Shown in pieces: positions 33,700 through 45,422 of a stretch of DNA of 64,000 nucleotides. The DNA is taken from positions 24,242,501 to 24,306,500 of the forward strand of contig NC_081413.1 in NCBI RefSeq assembly GCF_030272615.1. The letters run 5' to 3'. The position numbers were made by a program, and so were the translations under genes. The notes beneath the pieces were generated by a model that did no database searches, was not told the DNA's origin, and was given only the letters and a program-made list of their open reading frames with translations. Position 1 is the first letter of the stretch; every line of letters starts with the position of its first letter. This stretch comes from Cryptomeria japonica. Its lineage: Eukaryota; Streptophyta; Pinopsida; Cupressales; Cupressaceae.

Positions 33700-34419
33700 C
33701 TACAATATTCCATCTATGATTAGCTTTAGAAGCTCATTTGACAAGACAATCTGCAACAACATTCTATTCATGAAAAATATGAACAAAGGAGATAGAGTCC
33801 AAGTTTTGAGAAAGGCAAATAATTTATCACACAAAAAATACCGACCACTAAGAATAATAAAAAAATTCTTTGCTCAAAGGAGATTAAAATCACCAAATCC
33901 AACTCACAAGTAACTTTTTTTCAACCCACCTCACAAGCTTTCTCTAACACCAAAAGTATCGCAAGGGTCTCTATTTGATTATTAGTACCAAATCATATAG
34001 TAAAAGAGAAAAGAAATATACTAAACCATTACTATAATTCTCAATACCACTAATTTGTTCACCAAGATTACCTCTATAAGAACCATTAATATTTATTTTG
34101 AAAACACCAAAAGAAGAGAAGACAATTTACCAAACCTATTAAACTTATTAAAATATTTGACTTGAAAGCAATAGGGAACAAATTTAACTAGATAATCCAA
34201 ATCTATGTTATTCAAAATCAACACATAAGAAGGAATAATAACTTCATCAAAATAAAATTTTTCTATTAAAGTATCTTCTCACGAGTCTAAAATCTAATGC
34301 GAAATATAACCAACATAATTTTAATATTCCAAAAAGATTTGAAGATTCCTCTCCAACCAAATTCTCCAAAGGACAAAGACAAGAACAATATCTTAATCAA
34401 CCAATGAGGAAGAAACAAA
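33700..34419 (-). pseudogene. LINE ORF2 RNase H fragment, second copy
   Basis: Minus-strand words match the RNase H region at 22480-22835 (gaaccattaatatttatttt is the start of the domain near 34080). It is more decayed and is cut at 34419 by the LTR-like block. Confidence 0.6.
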
Positions 34420-36559
34420 TGTAGTGCCCCTCCTAGACTTGCATTTTGATTTGCATTTAGATAGACTTATTTAGATTTATCATGGTTATTTGGATGGTTA
34501 TTTATGACTCTTCTGCTATCTTAGATGGTATCATCGATGTTAGAACTTATGTGGGTTATATGACTTGTGATGATACTAACCCCATTTCATGATGATGATT
34601 CTATGTGATGTTTTCATTGTATATTGTGTGACTATCTTCGTTAGTAGAGACGCTGCCATCTCGCTCATTGTGAGTGGGATATGTTGTCTCTATTCTCTAT
34701 CACTTGTTTGTTTATTATGAGGTATATGTATCGTATATGTTGTGTTGGTCTTTGATGCAGGTTTACAGGTACCAGCCATCAACTCCACCTGTCTTCATAG
34801 GTTTGAGCGTGTCTTTATCCCAATGGCAATTTGTCAGAGATGACATAGTTTTCCTCACACACTCTAGGTCTAAGATGTGCACCTTGTCGATTGCAGCACA
34901 ATGCAAGATGAGGTTACAGTCTTGTGTTATGTTTGTCCCCTTTGGCGTAAGATGATTGGAGTCTATGTTGATTTGTTTGGGTAATGTGATTATTGTCTAA
35001 TTACTTGATTATGGATATTTATTTGATTATTTTTGGATGATGATTTCATCATGAGATTTTATTTAACCAATTAGGATTAATTTAATTGGTTAATTGGTTT
35101 ATTAAATGATTTAATTATTGTGTATTTTTAATTGTCTATTTATTGATGATTTATTTATTCAAATTGATTACTGATAAGATTGAAATACTTTTATGGTTTA
35201 ATTATTTATTTATTATTTAATGATTTATTCACTAATTGACTTATTATTTATTGAAGTTGATTTATTGTTGAATAATCTATTTATTATTTATTTATTTATT
35301 GTTGCTGAGCTTTATTTAATTGATAATTGTTATTGATTTTTGATTTATTGACTCTATTAAATTATTTATTCTTATTTGCGACGATTCTATATTTTAATTG
35401 GGGTTCCTATTTCTAAGGATTTATCCTATTAATTTATTAATTGATTATATTGAGTGATGAAGCATTATTTAATGTGTTTTTACAAGTTCATATTGTCGGT
35501 AAATTGTATTTGAATATAGTTACCTACCCTTGCATATGATTGGTGGAATTCTAATCGGTAGGTAAATTATGTTGAGGAAATAATATATGCCTCGAAACTA
35601 TTAAAGTTAGATAAATAATATGGTTCTTGGAATATTTTGATTGGTCGGCTTGTATTATAGTTTTTGAGTGTAATTTTTGTAATTATTTGGCTTCTTGTAC
35701 ATTCACAGGGGTGGGAAAAATTCAGGAGGTTGAAGATTTTGATTTTGGGAGATCTTGCATTGGTGTTGGATTCAATTTTGTTGAAGGTTTTTGTTAGATT
35801 TGGATTGCACTCTCAAATTTCATCTTGTTTCATCTTTTTCCAGGTTGGTTCCATTTGCCGGCACTCTGCATTTTTTATTTTGGAAAGATTGTTTGCAGTG
35901 TCTTGAAAAGATTGCTTGGGGAAAATGGTTTCTTGATTTGTAGTAGATTAATTGTTCTTTGATAGTGTAATGATTTGGGGAATTTGCATTCCGATGATTC
36001 TATTTTCTAGAAATTGCATTGTCGGAAGCTCTTTTGTGTTTGCTCCGTGTCTGATAATGTCTTTATCTTCTATGAATGCTAGATCTTAATTACAGATTTC
36101 ATTTGTGTGTTATTGATTATTCATTTCAAGTCTCCCCTTGATTGAGCATTGTTTTGAAGTATAGCTTCCTGTTTAATGGTTGCAAGTTCTCTGTGACTGT
36201 ATTGTTGAATGTGGAGACACTTCCAACCACCTGCATAGGTTGCATTTGATCTTTTTTGGCCTTGTTTGAGTCTCTATTTGTTGTTTGCAACTTGTTCCTT
36301 CTCTCCCTTGCTGATTTAGCTCACAAAGACTCAGATTTGGCACTGTAGGAGAAAGGATTTCCTAAGAAAATTTTACCAAAGAGTATGCAATTGATGTTTT
36401 TGGTTGTCCTTGATGTATTATGGTTGTCTCAGACCCTCTTTGTGTAGTATGTGGGCCTTTTTGGTCCCCTAAGCCTTCCTAAGCCTCTTCCTAAGCCTTA
36501 TGTCTCAGAATTGACTCCTTTTCTGCACCTCTTCCAAAACCGCTATAATAACACCCAAA
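34420..36559 (+). repeat. LTR-like block, unassigned
   Basis: It starts TGTAGTGCCCCTCC at a clean break in the duplicated segment, which is what the edge of an LTR insertion looks like; a second LTR in the window starts similarly (TGTAGCCCC, 62858). 35000-35470 is AT-rich with ttatttattgatt-like repeats. The right edge is not defined because the next recognisable sequence (36560) is the interior of another element's LTR. I find no partner LTR and no coding sequence. Confidence 0.4.
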
Positions 36560-36724
36560 TCGTTGCTTTAGGTGATGGGGTAACTTTGCAGTACTGTTGC
36601 TGATGGCCGATAGGGTCAATTTGTCTAGAACCGTTTTGATGAATTCATCTACTGGTTTATCGGGGATCGAGATTGCTTGTTCGTAGTTATGCCGATGGCC
36701 GATGGAACCTTTTTTTTGTGATCA

Positions 36725-36975
36725 GTTAACAGATGAACAAGTTCAAGATGATCAAACGATTGTTTCTGTACCGCTATGGCGAGATCCATGAAGGTTATCC
36801 ATCATGGCTTGGCGACCAAATGGTGGGACCCAGCAAGAGAAGCTCAGGCAAGTTAACGAGTGAGAAAGTTTAGGATGATCGAGCGATTGTCGCTATACTG
36901 CTATGGCGAGATGCACAAAGTTTATTCCCCGCAACTTGGCGACCATGGTGGGACCTAGCGACAAAGAAAAGCTTC
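36725..36975 (+). repeat. Tandem 127-bp units inside the left LTR
   Basis: Units begin gttaac at 36725 and 36852, and both contain tatggcgagat and ggtgggacc. The same pair is at 40617-40872, so the duplication predates the insertion. Confidence 0.7.
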
Positions 36976-37000
36976 ATTCTGGGCGATTAGTGAGGCTGTG

Positions 37001-37501
37001 CTAAGGTGGCAGGATAGGGAACCCAGAGCCAATTAGGGGGTGCCACATGGTGAAGCACAAAAATTGATCAAGGAAGATCAGACAATCGGGATATTTGTTT
37101 GGTTGTCTTCCCGATGACCCGATGGAATTGCCTTCGGTGATTAGGGTATCATCTGAGATAGGGAGAACTAGTTGTTTGCTACACCAATACCGGATGAGGT
37201 CACCTTCAGCGATTGGTTTGACTAGATGAAATTTACGTCGAAGTTTGATGAAGTTGTTTACTACTAATCGGATATCAGGGTAACTTTTCGGTGCTAGTTC
37301 GGATGGCCGATGGGGAAGTATCCGACAGTGGATGGTCACATGGAGCGAAGTCCAAAAGACTAGTAGGTGGACACTTGGAATGTTTCTGTCAGTGTATTTG
37401 AATATGAACCGAACCGACTTCCAGATGAATGTTGGATAATATGTTTTCCACGAGTTCATGAATGGACAGACTGTTACTCGACAGTTACATTCCAAGGTCA
37501 T
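37001..37501 (-). other. Antisense open frame within the left LTR
   Basis: This 166-codon frame is matched by a 164-codon frame at the same place in the other LTR (40895-41389); both contain FHLV, GNS, GRQPN and TMWHPLIGSG. The two proteins differ at about a quarter of positions, and most DNA differences change an amino acid, which argues against selection for a protein. I list it only because it stays open in both copies. Confidence 0.25.
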
Positions 37502-37940
37502 TATACAAACTAATAGAGGAATATTTGGTTGGACATATGGCAGTTGCTAGAGATGTATCCAATGAGCAGAGCAAAGAAGGGTGTGCATGAAGGCTATGTG
37601 GAGGTGATGGTTTTATAAGTAGCCAAGTCGATGTGTCTGCATGTGGTGAGAACAGAGTTTTGAGATCAGAGTCAGGAAAAGAGGATCTGATAACTTTATT
37701 GTAATCGTGTTGTTTACTGAATAAAGTGATCTCTCTTTGGTGGTGGGATTTTTACCCGTAAGGGTTTTCCCACATATATCTGGTGTATTTCTCTGGTGCT
37801 ATTCTGTTTGGTTCATCTTAATCTTCTATCTGTGTTTATTTTAATGTACTGTAGAGTGAAATTGAAATACTTCCTTTCTTGCTAATCCCCTTAGAATTGA
37901 CGATAGGAGAGTGTTTTTCATGCTGTGCTTTCCTTACAAG

Positions 37941-37953
37941 TGGTATCAGAGCC
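37941..37953 (+). promoter_or_regulatory. Primer binding site, initiator tRNA-Met type
   Basis: TGGTATCAGAGCC follows the left LTR after two bases (ag). Confidence 0.9.
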
Positions 37954-38045
37954 ATTTAGTTGTGTTATCCATGTTGGGTAGGGCTATTTTGTGTCAATTC
38001 TATTTTTAGTGGGAGTCTGGTAGAGTATCTTGTTTGCAAATTGAG

Positions 38046-38840
38046 ATGGCACACACTTTTGGACGAGTGGATATTGAGAAGTTCAATGGTTCAAACTTTG
38101 AGTTGTGGAAACTCAAGATGGAAGATTTGTTAGTTGATCAAGATCTATGGGTTTCTATGTCTGGAAAAAACCCTTCAGGCATGAAGCAAGAAGACTGGGA
38201 TCTTGCAGATAGAAAAGCCAGAGGATTGATTAGACTCTGTTTGGCAGACTCTGTTCTATTAAACGTTCATGAGGAAAAGACTTCATATCTTCTGTCGAAG
38301 AAACTTGGAGATATTTATGAGGGGAAGTCTCTGGTAAACAAGTTGTTCCTAAGGAAGAAGTTGTATTCCCTGAAGATGGATGAGGGTACATCTGTTGCAG
38401 ATCATCTGAATGTTTTCAACATGATGGTTACTCAGCTAACTTCCTTGGGAGTCAAGATTCATGAGGAGGATCGATGTATGCTTCTGTTGTGTTCTTAGCC
38501 TGACACATGAGATCATCTGGTAATGTTCATTGGGAGTACAATAACCACATTCACAATGGAAGGTGTGGTTTCTTCGTTGCCGCCAGAAGAAACATGAAGG
38601 AAATATTTTGAGTTGGTCAAGGAGGCCCTTGCTGTTCGTGGAAAGAAAGAGGACAAGAATTCTAAACCCAAGTCAGAGGAGAGTTCTGCTCCTGGAAAAA
38701 AGTCCAAAGCGAAGTGCTAGAATTGTGGGCAGGCTGGTCACATTCGGAAGGATTGCAAAGTGAAGAAGAAGAAATAAAACAAGAGTTCTTCACATTCTTC
38801 GCCTTCTGCGTTCTCTCTAAATGAGGATGGAGATGCCTTC
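38046..38840 (+). pseudogene. Copia-type Gag, decayed by stops only
   Basis: It starts at the ATG at 38046; FNGSNFELWKLKMEDLL is the typical Copia Gag N-terminus and the conserved core continues to about residue 150. The frame then stays open through the zinc knuckle (C*NCGQAGHIRKDC near 38715, C-X2-C-X4-H-X4-C) except for stops at 38496, 38508, 38595, 38718 and 38775. At least the two at 38508 and 38718 sit where Trp is usual, fitting G-to-A changes. No frameshift is needed. After about 38840 the expected protease is not recognisable. Confidence 0.85.
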
Positions 38841-39980
38841 TAAGATGTTTTGGCAAGACAAACATTTGGTGGTGTCTGGTTTAATCACGATGCCATGTGA
38901 GACTAGGTACCATGGGTATTTGGCAGTAATGCAGATTCATCATTTGATGGTGAATGTTCTTCATGTGACTGAAGATGCTGACATCTTGAGGATCCATAAA
39001 AGGGGTCCTTGGTAGAGATGTTGTTTATGCCATATTTTGACATGTTTTCCTTAGTTAGGATGTGTTATATTATGTCTGGTTACACTCTTGAGATGTATTT
39101 AGATTTTTGACATAATATGGTTATGTTCATACAGAGCATGTAATCTCTTTGGAAGAGATTTTTTATATCATGTTTGTCATGTTTATATTCCTCATTCTGC
39201 AGTTGGAAGTTTGACAATGATCTAGTTTTTGTTTCTGTATTTTGAGTACATTGATCATATTGTTTGATACTTCATGATAATGTTGTTATGCATTTGGAGG
39301 TTGGCATATGTTGGTCAGTTATAGGTGCTCATGGATACATGGAAACATAGATGGTGCTATCTTTCTCTTGTGGCTAGAGATGTATGTGTTGGAATGATTA
39401 ATAGGTCCAACTGAGATGCATTCATCTATTATAACATAGTTGACATTTAAGAGGTGGGTGTAGAAGGACATGATACAAGGTGCTGTGAAGACTTGCTTGC
39501 AGGTTCTTTGTTTCCAGTCAGTATTGGGAAAGCTCTTGGCACAAAGATTTATTCACTTCTATGTGATGTTTTAAGTAACAGCTTGTACATGTTAATGTTC
39601 TAAAATTCATTTTGATATATCTTAAGGGTATGTATAGCTGAATGTGTTAGCACTTGCTGTAGGTGTTATTCTAGCTATGTCTGTAACAAATGTTTGTACA
39701 TTCGGTTAGTTTTTGGATCATGAGTTTTGTGTGCTCGAGAGATAGAGTTGTAGTTTTCTCAGTGGATAGCTTCTATGTATGTCTAGTGGCAGTGGCATGG
39801 TAGAAGGTGGAAGTGTTCATGAATGAGATGAGACTGCTCTGCATAGGTTCACATGTTAATTTCTTTTCTTGATGTTATATGTTTGAGTGGTATACTAGCA
39901 TTGATGAGCTTTAGAGTCCATGGTTCTTAGTGAAATCTGTAAGTGTTCGGCATGGTAGACAGGTCTAGTAAATTCCTCGT
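38841..39980 (+). other. Internal region of the gag-only element, no coding signal
   Basis: About 1.1 kb where pol would be expected in an autonomous Copia element. I find no RT, integrase or RNase H motif in any frame. The sequence is T-rich and may be untranslated or badly decayed. Confidence 0.5.
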
Positions 39981-39992
39981 CAAGTGGGAGAT
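39980..39992 (+). promoter_or_regulatory. Polypurine tract
   Basis: caagtgggagat lies immediately before the right LTR; it is purine-rich and correctly placed. Confidence 0.7.
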
Positions 39993-41833
39993 TGTTGGAA
40001 ATATGCCTTGAATTCTCCTGAGCAGTGTTTGAGTTGATCGATCTAACTTACCCCGATGGAACAACTTGTGGGAAGGTATCAGGTTGTGGAGTTTTCCTAT
40101 CAGTGTAACTCAGGCCGATGAACATTTTGCGGACACGTATCTGGTTAGGTCTACCCAGTGTATCCTCCTTGTTTGGTTAGCGGGAAGTAGTGTTCGGATC
40201 CGCTTTTGTGGTCATCGGGTTAACATCACCTATCAGGTTAGCCATATTGAAGTCCTGCCGATATCCCGATGTAGCCTGCTAGATGTTGTCCTGATTACCC
40301 AATGAAGTCACCTTCGGTGATTGGGTTGTCATCGGATATTGGTGGAACAAGTTGGAAGCTATGTCGATGTTCGATGAGTTCGACTTCTTCTGACTTGGAG
40401 TGCATCGCTCATTGGGGAAATAGTTTGGGCTATGTGCCGATGACTTGATGAAGCTGGTTTAGGTGATCAGGGTAACTTTGCAGTACTGTTGCCGATGGCC
40501 GATAGGGCCGATTTTTTTGGAACCTCTTTGATGAAGTTATCTACTGGTTTATCGGGGATCGAGATTTCTTGTTAGTAGTTATGCCAATGGTCAATGGAAC
40601 CTTCTTCCTATGATTGGTTAACAGGTGAGCAAGTCTGGGACGATCGAATGATTGTCACTATACCACTATGGCGAGATGCACGAAGGTTATCCATTGCGGC
40701 TTGGCGATCAAATGGTGGGACCCAACAAGAGAGAAGCTCAGGCAAGTTAACAAGTGAGAAAGTCCAGGATGATCAGATGACTGTCACTATACGGCTATGG
40801 CGAGATGCACGAAGTTTATTCGTCGTGACTTGGTGACCATGGTGGGACCCAGTGACAAAGAAGAGGTTCATTATGAGCAATTAGTGAGACCGTGCTAAGG
40901 TGGTAGGGCAGGGACCCCAGAGCCAATCAGGGGATGCCACATAGTGGACTGCAGAAAGAGATCAAGGAAGATTAGACGATCGGGATAGCTATTTGGTTGT
41001 CTTCCCGATGGCCCGGTGGAATTGCCTTCGGTGATCGGGGTATCACCGGAGATTGGGAGAACTGGTTGTTTTCTACACCAATACCCAATGAGGTTGCCTT
41101 CAACGATCTTGTTGACTAGATGAAAGTTACGTCGAAGTCCGATGAAGTCGTTTACTGTTGATCGGATATCGGGGCAACTTTTCAGTGCTGGTTCCAATGG
41201 CTGATGGGGAAGTCTTTGACTGCGGATGGTCACCCGGACCGAAGTCCAAAAGACTAGTAGGCGAACACTTGAAATATTTTTGTCGATGTATTTGAGTACG
41301 AACCGACCCGACTTCCGGATGAATGTGAGATAATAAGTTTTCCACGAGCTAATGAATGGACAAGCTGTTACTCGACAGTTACATTCCAAGACCGTTATAA
41401 AAATTGACAGAGGAATGTTTGGTTGGACGAATGGTGGTTTCTAGAGATGTAATCGATAAGTAGAGGGAAGAAGGGTGTGCATGAAGGCTATGTGGAGGCG
41501 ATGGTTTTATAAGTAGCCAGGTCGATGTGTTTGCATGTGGCGAGAACAGAGTTCTAAGATCAGAGTCCGGAAAAAGAGGATCTGATAACTTTATTGTAAT
41601 TATGTTGTTTACTGAATAAAGTGATCTCTCTTTGGTGGTGGTTTTTTTACCCGTAAGGGTTTTCCCACGTACATCAGGTGTCTTTCTCTGGTGCTATTCT
41701 TTCTGGTTCATCTTAATCTTTTGTCTGTGTTTATTTTAATGTACTACAAACTGAAATTGAAATACTTCCTTTCTTGCTAATCCTCTTAGAATTGACGATA
41801 GGAGAGCATTTTCCGCGTTGTGCTTTCCTTACA
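39993..41833 (+). repeat. Right LTR, complete
   Basis: 1841 bp, TGTTGGAAATATGCC... to CCTTACA. It is rich in CCGATGG-type words and carries the same tandem units as the left LTR. A TATA-like word (ttttataagtag) lies near 41503 at the same place as in the left LTR. Confidence 0.88.
40617..40872 (+). repeat. Tandem 129-bp units inside the right LTR
   Basis: Units start gttaacaggtgag (40617) and gttaacaagtgag (40746); both contain tatggcgagatgcacgaag and ggtgggaccca. Confidence 0.8.
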
Positions 41834-43319
41834 GTTATGAGCACTAGATCTCTAGGAAGGGGGTCTAGACCTATGGTACCACATGAAGAGTTTATGGTTT
41901 AATTACAAGTGATAACATAATAATAATTGATTAGAGATTTTGGTATCTAGGAATTCACCTAATCAAGATAGATAATATGATGTTGTATACCTGAATTGGA
42001 CAGACCCAGGGAGGTGGTTTTGGGATCCTAGATTGGGAGGACCATTGGAGCAGTATACCCGATCTCCCTTGAGTGACTCCAAGGTGGAGACGGATTCCAT
42101 ATGAGGTTAGCATGTGATGAAACTCTATCCCACATTTTTCTATTGTCCACATGCCTTTCTTTGATGATTTAGCCTCTTTAGGTTGTTTGCATTGATTTAG
42201 CCATGTGATGTACTTTGGTGTTGTGATCTTATGTTGGAGTCTTGTGAAGCCATGTTGTATCCTTTGGTTGATAGGTGTCAGCTTAGGTCTTGAGTGCGAG
42301 TTGGAACCTTTTTCATGTCCTAGCACAGTGGGGGTTCCTTGATTGGCTCCACATGGTCGGGTGGTTGAATGCCCTCTTCCATTGGGATATTCTTCTTGGA
42401 TGTAGTGTGTGTGGATTATTGGATTCTTCATGTGATTATTCTTCGAAGCTGATTTCTATGTACATGGAAAAGAAGACATTGTACCATGATTATTTATATA
42501 TGTAAAAGAGATTATATATCTTTGAGTTAGGTATCTCTATGTACTTGTAAATTAAATTGTAATAGGGCTTTATTAGTGAGTAGGAGAAATATTCCTAGAA
42601 TATTCCTTGATGTATCGGTTGTTCATTATGCAATATGGATATAAGAGTTCTATGTAGAAATGAAAGGAAATAGCTTATATACATTTGTGTTGTATTTGCA
42701 TTTAGAGTTGGTATCTTGCTACATTGTCCTATGGAGTGAATAATAGAAAGCATAGTGGTGGTTGCTTGAATACTAGGTGAAACGGTTAAGAAAATCTATG
42801 ATGCATTATGATAAAAGGAAATTAGATTATGTACTTACGTAAGTTGTAATATTAAACATTTAGGATGCAATGTAGCAATAGATATTATGTTCTTATTCTA
42901 TGTACTTTTATGTATTAGGTCTTGATGATGTAATACTAATTGGTTTATGTAGTAGAAATGATCATTATGTTGAGTATGAGATCCTAAGGTGAATCAGGGG
43001 ATTGAAATATTGATTATGTTTATTCTTGTAATACCATACGAGTCTTTAATTTGTTCAGTAGCATGGTATCCTATTTGAAAGTAAGTAAGTGCTTGTTGTT
43101 GAAAACTTGCATATGAATATGGATAGTATTCTTAAAGAGTTGAGTGATATTTGTGCTTAAGGAGATCATTTAGTCCCATGTGTAGGAGAAGGATAAATGC
43201 ATTTACATTCATGATGCGTTAAGTAATTATTGAAACAAGATGGGTATTAGGAACATTTGGTTGGTATCTTAAAATGAATCTAAGAAAGTATTACATAAAT
43301 GATCTATACATTTGTGTTA
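41834..43319. other. Filler, no gene seen
   Basis: 41990-42440 is GC-richer, with an open minus-strand frame (41955-42431) that lacks motifs and looks like LTR or leader sequence. 42490-43319 is AT-rich without recognisable content. Confidence 0.35.
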
Positions 43320-43520
43320 ATGTTTTTGATAAAGATAAATGGGTTTTACAGGGACCCAAAACGCAAATTTTTCTAGACCAAGGCGAGGAGCCAAACAAAC
43401 ATTAAACAAAAATGAAACATGGGACAAACCCCACACAGACCCAAAGCCTAAAACAACACAAAAGCCCCAAAAAATAGGAGAACACACTCAATTGAGAGAG
43501 TGCACCAGTTCATAATCGTT
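43320..43520 (-). other. LINE-like 3' tail
   Basis: On the minus strand the sequence is T/G-rich (ggcttttgtgttgttttagg, gggtccctgtaaaaccc) and ends tttatctttatcaaaaac, as in 3' tails of plant LINEs. It resembles the tail at 26500-26570. Confidence 0.55.
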
Positions 43521-43601
43521 TGAATAATCTTCTTGTTAATTTTATCCAGATCCTCCATGTTGAATTTGGAGGTACCCTAGTCCTGGATCTGGCTCCTGGT
43601 C

Positions 43602-44162
43602 CTAGTACAGGGACCTAAGATAGTCTTCCCTCCAGCAACAATCTCGCCACCCTTTGAAGCATTCTTTTTTCTGTTTTCCCCCCAAGGGAGGATAACTGGC
43701 TATGGGTTTGGTTCTATAGTCCACAATCATGGCATTGATTTTTTTCAAATTCTCAGTGCTGTTACTCATTGCCTCCCTATTGATTTCCACCAGATTATTC
43801 AGATTGTCTTTGATGTCATCCAGATACTCTTCTAGCTTATCAATTCTACGCTTGTGGTTGATCTTCATAGTTTCAACATCATGAGACAACTTCTGAGTCA
43901 TGCTCATGAGCTTCTTAGTTTTATTAGGCCTAGGGGAATCCGTGAAAGTTTTAATAAATTACTTAATCCCATCTTTCAGGGTTCCAATTTCCTTAGCAAC
44001 CCACTTCCAACATCTCTCCTGGCCCCTAGTTACCTCCAAAATCAGGTCTTCTATCACCTTCTCCCCCTTTTGACCACCTTCATTTTCTTTATTCATGGTT
44101 CCTTGTTCCTCGTTATCCACATTAATGGGGATGTCTAACATAATCTTGTGGTGCTTGTCTTT
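43602..44162 (-). pseudogene. Extra ORF, 3' part (coiled coil), separated by the CACTA insertion
   Basis: One frame from 44162 to 43602 with a single TAA at 43959 (possible CAA to TAA). It starts KDKHHKIMLDIPI directly at the transposon edge, passes an acidic, Gly-rich stretch, and ends in a coiled coil (TQKLSHDVETMKINHKRR followed by KLEEYLDDIKDNLNNLVE). It continues in frame from 61564 once the transposon and one TTT are ignored. A relative lies at 26637-27450. I do not recognise a function; the coiled coil suggests self-association, as in LINE ORF1 or Gag proteins. Confidence 0.7.
44160..44162. repeat. CACTA target site duplication TTT, left
   Basis: TTT directly before CACTA at 44163, repeated at 61564-61566. 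CACTA elements make 3-bp duplications. TTT alone is weak evidence, but the reading frame on both sides uses it as the same AAA codon. Confidence 0.8.
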
Positions 44163-44178
44163 CACTAGTACATTCAGA
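44163..44178 (+). repeat. CACTA left terminal inverted repeat
   Basis: CACTAGTACATTCAGA; the first 12 bases match the right end at 11 positions. Confidence 0.85.
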
Positions 44179-44189
44179 GCTAATTTTCA

Positions 44190-44900
44190 ATGGCCGATTG
44201 TCAGAATTGCAACTAATTTTCATCGAAGTGCCGACAAAAGTAGTCATCGAAAACTCATCATCGGATTTTTTGATGATGCCCTGACCATTGAAAATACGAA
44301 AATACCATGGGCTCTGTCGACGGTGGGCATGATTGCTCTTTTGGTCAAAAAGGTCGTCGGATGCTTTAGTAGATTTCATCGCAAAGCCAACGATAATTTG
44401 GAACTTCGCATTGACGGTGATGCTTTTTGTTTGATGGTTGTGTTGTCGGTCCATAGAGAGGCATTGATGATCGTCCGACTACGAAGTGTCGTCGCACCTA
44501 CAACATCCTCATCAGATGTTTGTGTAGTTTGAGTCGGAAGTGCGACGACTCCAGAACATTTTCACCGATGAGAACGTTGTATGTCCGTTGTTTTCATCAT
44601 CGGTGGAAAGCTTGGTATTTGTCGTAATTCTGACGATGATAATATTTTTATAAAAAAAAAATTATTATTATCCAGTCATTGATATGTACAACGAATGATA
44701 TTCTATCCCCACCACCTACCAGTAGGGGGCATAGGTTTGAGGCTGATATGAGGCGCATGGTTTCAAGCTAATATGATCATGTGCACCATGGTTGAGGTGG
44801 TCCAACTCCCTAGTCTCACTCTAGGACTAAGCTCATGCCATATCTAAATGAAAGACATTTGAAATACATCGTCGGTGGAAAGCTGCAAAATGCCATTTTC
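44190..44900. repeat. CACTA left subterminal region
   Basis: It holds repeated GTCGG/CGACG words in both orientations, such as gtcagaattgcaac (44199), ccgacaaaagtagtcatcg, gtcgacggtgg, gtcggaagtgcgacgac and gtcgtaattctgacgatg (44625). CpG-rich subterminal repeats like these are the binding sites of the accessory transposase in En/Spm. Open frames on both strands here (44095-44532) follow from the repeats and are not called as genes. Confidence 0.65.
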
Positions 44901-45054
44901 ATACATAAGCAAGACATACACAATTGGGCACAATCACCAAGAGAACGGTAAAAAGTGTGTTTGAGATCATTGTCCTAATTGTGGTGTTGTCACGAAGAGA
45001 TCACCGTAAATTTGTCAACTTTTCCTTCATTTAAACCAAGTAAACCTTTATGCA

Positions 45055-45093
45055 TATGCAAATGGATATGCATACATATGCATATGCATATGC

Positions 45094-45168
<75 letters not shown>

Positions 45169-45180
45169 CATATGTATATA
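45055..45180 (+). repeat. TATGCA/TATGTA microsatellite
   Basis: Hexanucleotide array of about 20 units, shifting from tatgca to tatgta; the left arm of the inverted repeat. Confidence 0.95.
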
Positions 45181-45337
45181 GTTTTTTATATTCATTAAAG
45201 ATTTTTATTTAATTTTGAGTATTTTGTGGATGGTATAATCAAGAAACATATCATCACCCTCGCCAATTATGCTCAATTGATTTAAGTACAACCATTTGAT
45301 TGTTAATAATTTTTAAATTAAGGGAGTTCTTTTCAAA

Positions 45338-45358
45338 ATACATATCCATATGCATATG

Positions 45359-45420
<62 letters not shown>
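45338..45420 (+). repeat. TACATA microsatellite
   Basis: Complementary array of about 13 units; the right arm of the inverted repeat. Confidence 0.95.

Positions 45421-45422
<2 letters not shown>

Larger units (their letters stand above)
31350..34419 (+). repeat. Segment duplicated in direct orientation, copy 2
   Basis: This partner of 19845-23130 ends abruptly at 34419, where an LTR-like sequence begins. In place of the 548-bp segment with the hairpin (21241-21788) it has 285 bp of unrelated AT-rich sequence (32571-32855). It also contains a tRNA-like insertion (33165-33296) missing from copy 1, and a 17-bp tandem repeat (ttctatatcaaaatgta) near 32380. Confidence 0.75.
36560..37938 (+). repeat. 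Left LTR, 5'-truncated
   Basis: It matches 40458-41833 from gctttaggtgatggggtaac to the terminal CCTTACA. The counterpart of 39993-40457 is missing and is replaced by unrelated sequence. A TATA-like word (ttttataagtag) lies near 37610, and a tandem pair of about 127-bp units at 36725-36975. Confidence 0.85.
36560..41833 (+). mobile_element. Gag-only Copia-type LTR element with truncated left LTR
   Basis: The right LTR (39993-41833) is complete at 1841 bp. The left LTR (36560-37938) lacks about the first 465 bp. Between them are only 2.05 kb: a tRNA-Met primer binding site, a decayed gag, about 1 kb without recognisable coding sequence, and a polypurine tract. There is no integrase, reverse transcriptase or RNase H, so the element either was non-autonomous or lost pol. 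Confidence 0.85.

Noticed and set aside
41955-42431. 158-codon minus-strand open frame
   Set aside because: No domain, no relative in the window, overlaps an open frame on the other strand; probably chance in GC-richer sequence.
44095-44532. Open frames on both strands at the CACTA left end
   Set aside because: They run across the transposon border and through CpG-rich subterminal repeats; the coding look comes from the repeats.
45055-45420. CRISPR-like regular repeats
   Set aside because: Simple microsatellites without spacers in plant DNA.
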